A stretch of 6,740 bases of DNA from Oscillospiraceae bacterium. Lineage in GTDB: Bacteria > Bacillota > Clostridia > Oscillospirales > Acutalibacteraceae. Location: contig JAQXMV010000004.1 of the NCBI GenBank assembly GCA_029013165.1, positions 1 to 6,740 on the forward strand, in the 5' to 3' direction. Below the pieces are notes generated by a model, which saw only the letters and a list, made by a program, of their open reading frames with translations, made no database searches and was not told where the DNA came from. Positions 6,073 through 6,740 of this stretch are shown here, one piece after another (position 1 is the first letter of the stretch; each line of letters starts with the position of its first letter). Both the position numbers and the translations under genes were made by a program.

Positions 6073-6740
6073 TTTTATTCTTTCCTTTCAGTAGTTGATT
6101 CATCGTCACATACATTCCGTCAAAAATAATATTCTCAACAATCGGTTCAAGACTCTTGTTTTCGATGTTGTCATAGGCTTCGCCTGCCATGGCACAGCTC
6201 ATATTCATTGTGCCCCTGATTTCCTCTTTCTCTTCATCGGTCAGGGCATCTTTCCCCGCACGGGAATATTTGCACAGGAAAACATTATAACTGCCGGTCT
6301 TGCGATCCTTATCCATGTCGTCCAAAGCGTCGGCAAGATAGACGAACTTACCGATGCCGTAACCGAAACGGTAAATCTTTCCGTCGCTGTCAGGCAAGCC
6401 CCAGGCCATGATCTTTCCCAGTGCCGATGCACTTTCGTGGGCAGCTATATCCGCTGACGCGGTTCGGGAATCCTCATTCTTTTTTTGATTTTCCATGGCT
6501 TGCGCTATGATGGCGCACACTTCGCCATACATGGCCTTAGCTTTTTTGAATTTCAAAAAAGCGTAAGGCAAAATCAGATACATGGCGAGCCTTTTCCAAA
6601 AGGAACCGTCGGCAATATTATCCCTGACTTTATAATAAAACATCATCATAGAAACGGCTGCGCTGTATTTCAGCTCCTCTTCGGCATTGGTGCAGTCATT
6701 ACATTTCTTGGCCGGATTAAAGCTACAGTGCCCGGCGCAG
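6056..6740 (-). CDS. DUF5685-like protein, N-terminus beyond window
   Basis: The reading frame is open from the right edge (first complete codon at 6737-6739) to the TGA at 6056, giving 227 visible residues. The first ATG inside the window, near 6649, is internal, because the conserved upstream part CAGHCSFNPAKKCNDC is in frame. This gives cysteines spaced C-x3-C-x7-C-x2-C, a probable metal site or disulfide set. I assign the protein to the DUF5685 type by remembered family features: a Cys-rich NPxKKCxxC segment, a YYKVxDNIxD helix, and a Y-LxDAxDDxxxDxxxGxYN motif. Family function is not established. The rest is mostly helical with no signal peptide visible. It holds two Asp motifs, DNIAD (visible residues 40-44) and DMDKD (141-145), discussed in findings. 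It overlaps the J-domain gene by 17 nt and heads the operon as far as the window shows. Confidence 0.85.
   Translation of the reverse strand, partial: CAGHCSFNPAKKCNDCTNAEEELKYSAAVSMMMFYYKVRDNIADGSFWKRLAMYLILPYAFLKFKKAKAMYGEVCAIIAQAMENQKKNEDSRTASADIAAHESASALGKIMAWGLPDSDGKIYRFGYGIGKFVYLADALDDMDKDRKTGSYNVFLCKYSRAGKDALTDEEKEEIRGTMNMSCAMAGEAYDNIENKSLEPIVENIIFDGMYVTMNQLLKGKNKNERSL

Noticed and set aside
5605..6129. Plus-strand open frame antisense to the J-domain gene
   Set aside because: It is a shadow of a gene with clear J-domain and HPD motifs on the other strand, and has no independent support.

Overview
The window looks like a chromosomal stretch from a Firmicutes/Clostridia bacterium, most likely an Oscillospiraceae- or Ruminococcus-type gut anaerobe. 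The evidence is strong AGGAGG-type Shine-Dalgarno sites, Gram-positive style aspartate kinase and homoserine dehydrogenase, a YtvI-like AI-2E permease, and a DUF5685-like gene overlapping a J-domain gene with a cysteine-rich tail. The taxonomic call is inference from gene content. I see no mobile elements, CRISPR arrays, tRNA or rRNA genes.

Layout. Left block (1-2442, minus strand): homoserine dehydrogenase (hom) followed 42 nt later by aspartate kinase (lysC), whose C-terminus runs off the left edge. This is a two-gene unit of the aspartate amino-acid pathway. lysC carries a well-formed internal Shine-Dalgarno/ATG at codon 246, as expected for a separately made regulatory beta subunit. The AT-rich region 2443-2661 holds divergent promoters. 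On the hom side there is also a leader hairpin and a small imperfect palindrome at the predicted transcription start.

Middle block (2662-3879, plus strand): a single AI-2E/YtvI-type membrane protein, closed by a strong and probably bidirectional Rho-independent terminator (3898-3941). The rest of the 147-nt convergent gap holds one further inverted repeat and nothing else I can support.

Right block (6740-4027, minus strand): a tightly packed four-gene operon read right to left. It comprises a DUF5685-like protein (5' end cut by the window), a J-domain/TPR protein with nine cysteines in its last 25 residues (17-nt overlap with the previous gene), a small polytopic membrane protein of unknown function (19-nt gap) and a membrane-anchored alpha/beta hydrolase (20-nt gap).

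The hom-lysC part is ordinary metabolism with an interesting translational detail. The right-hand operon is the least explained part. Two cysteine-rich proteins are translationally coupled, and the DUF5685-like protein carries two Asp motifs spaced and shaped like those of squalene/phytoene synthases.
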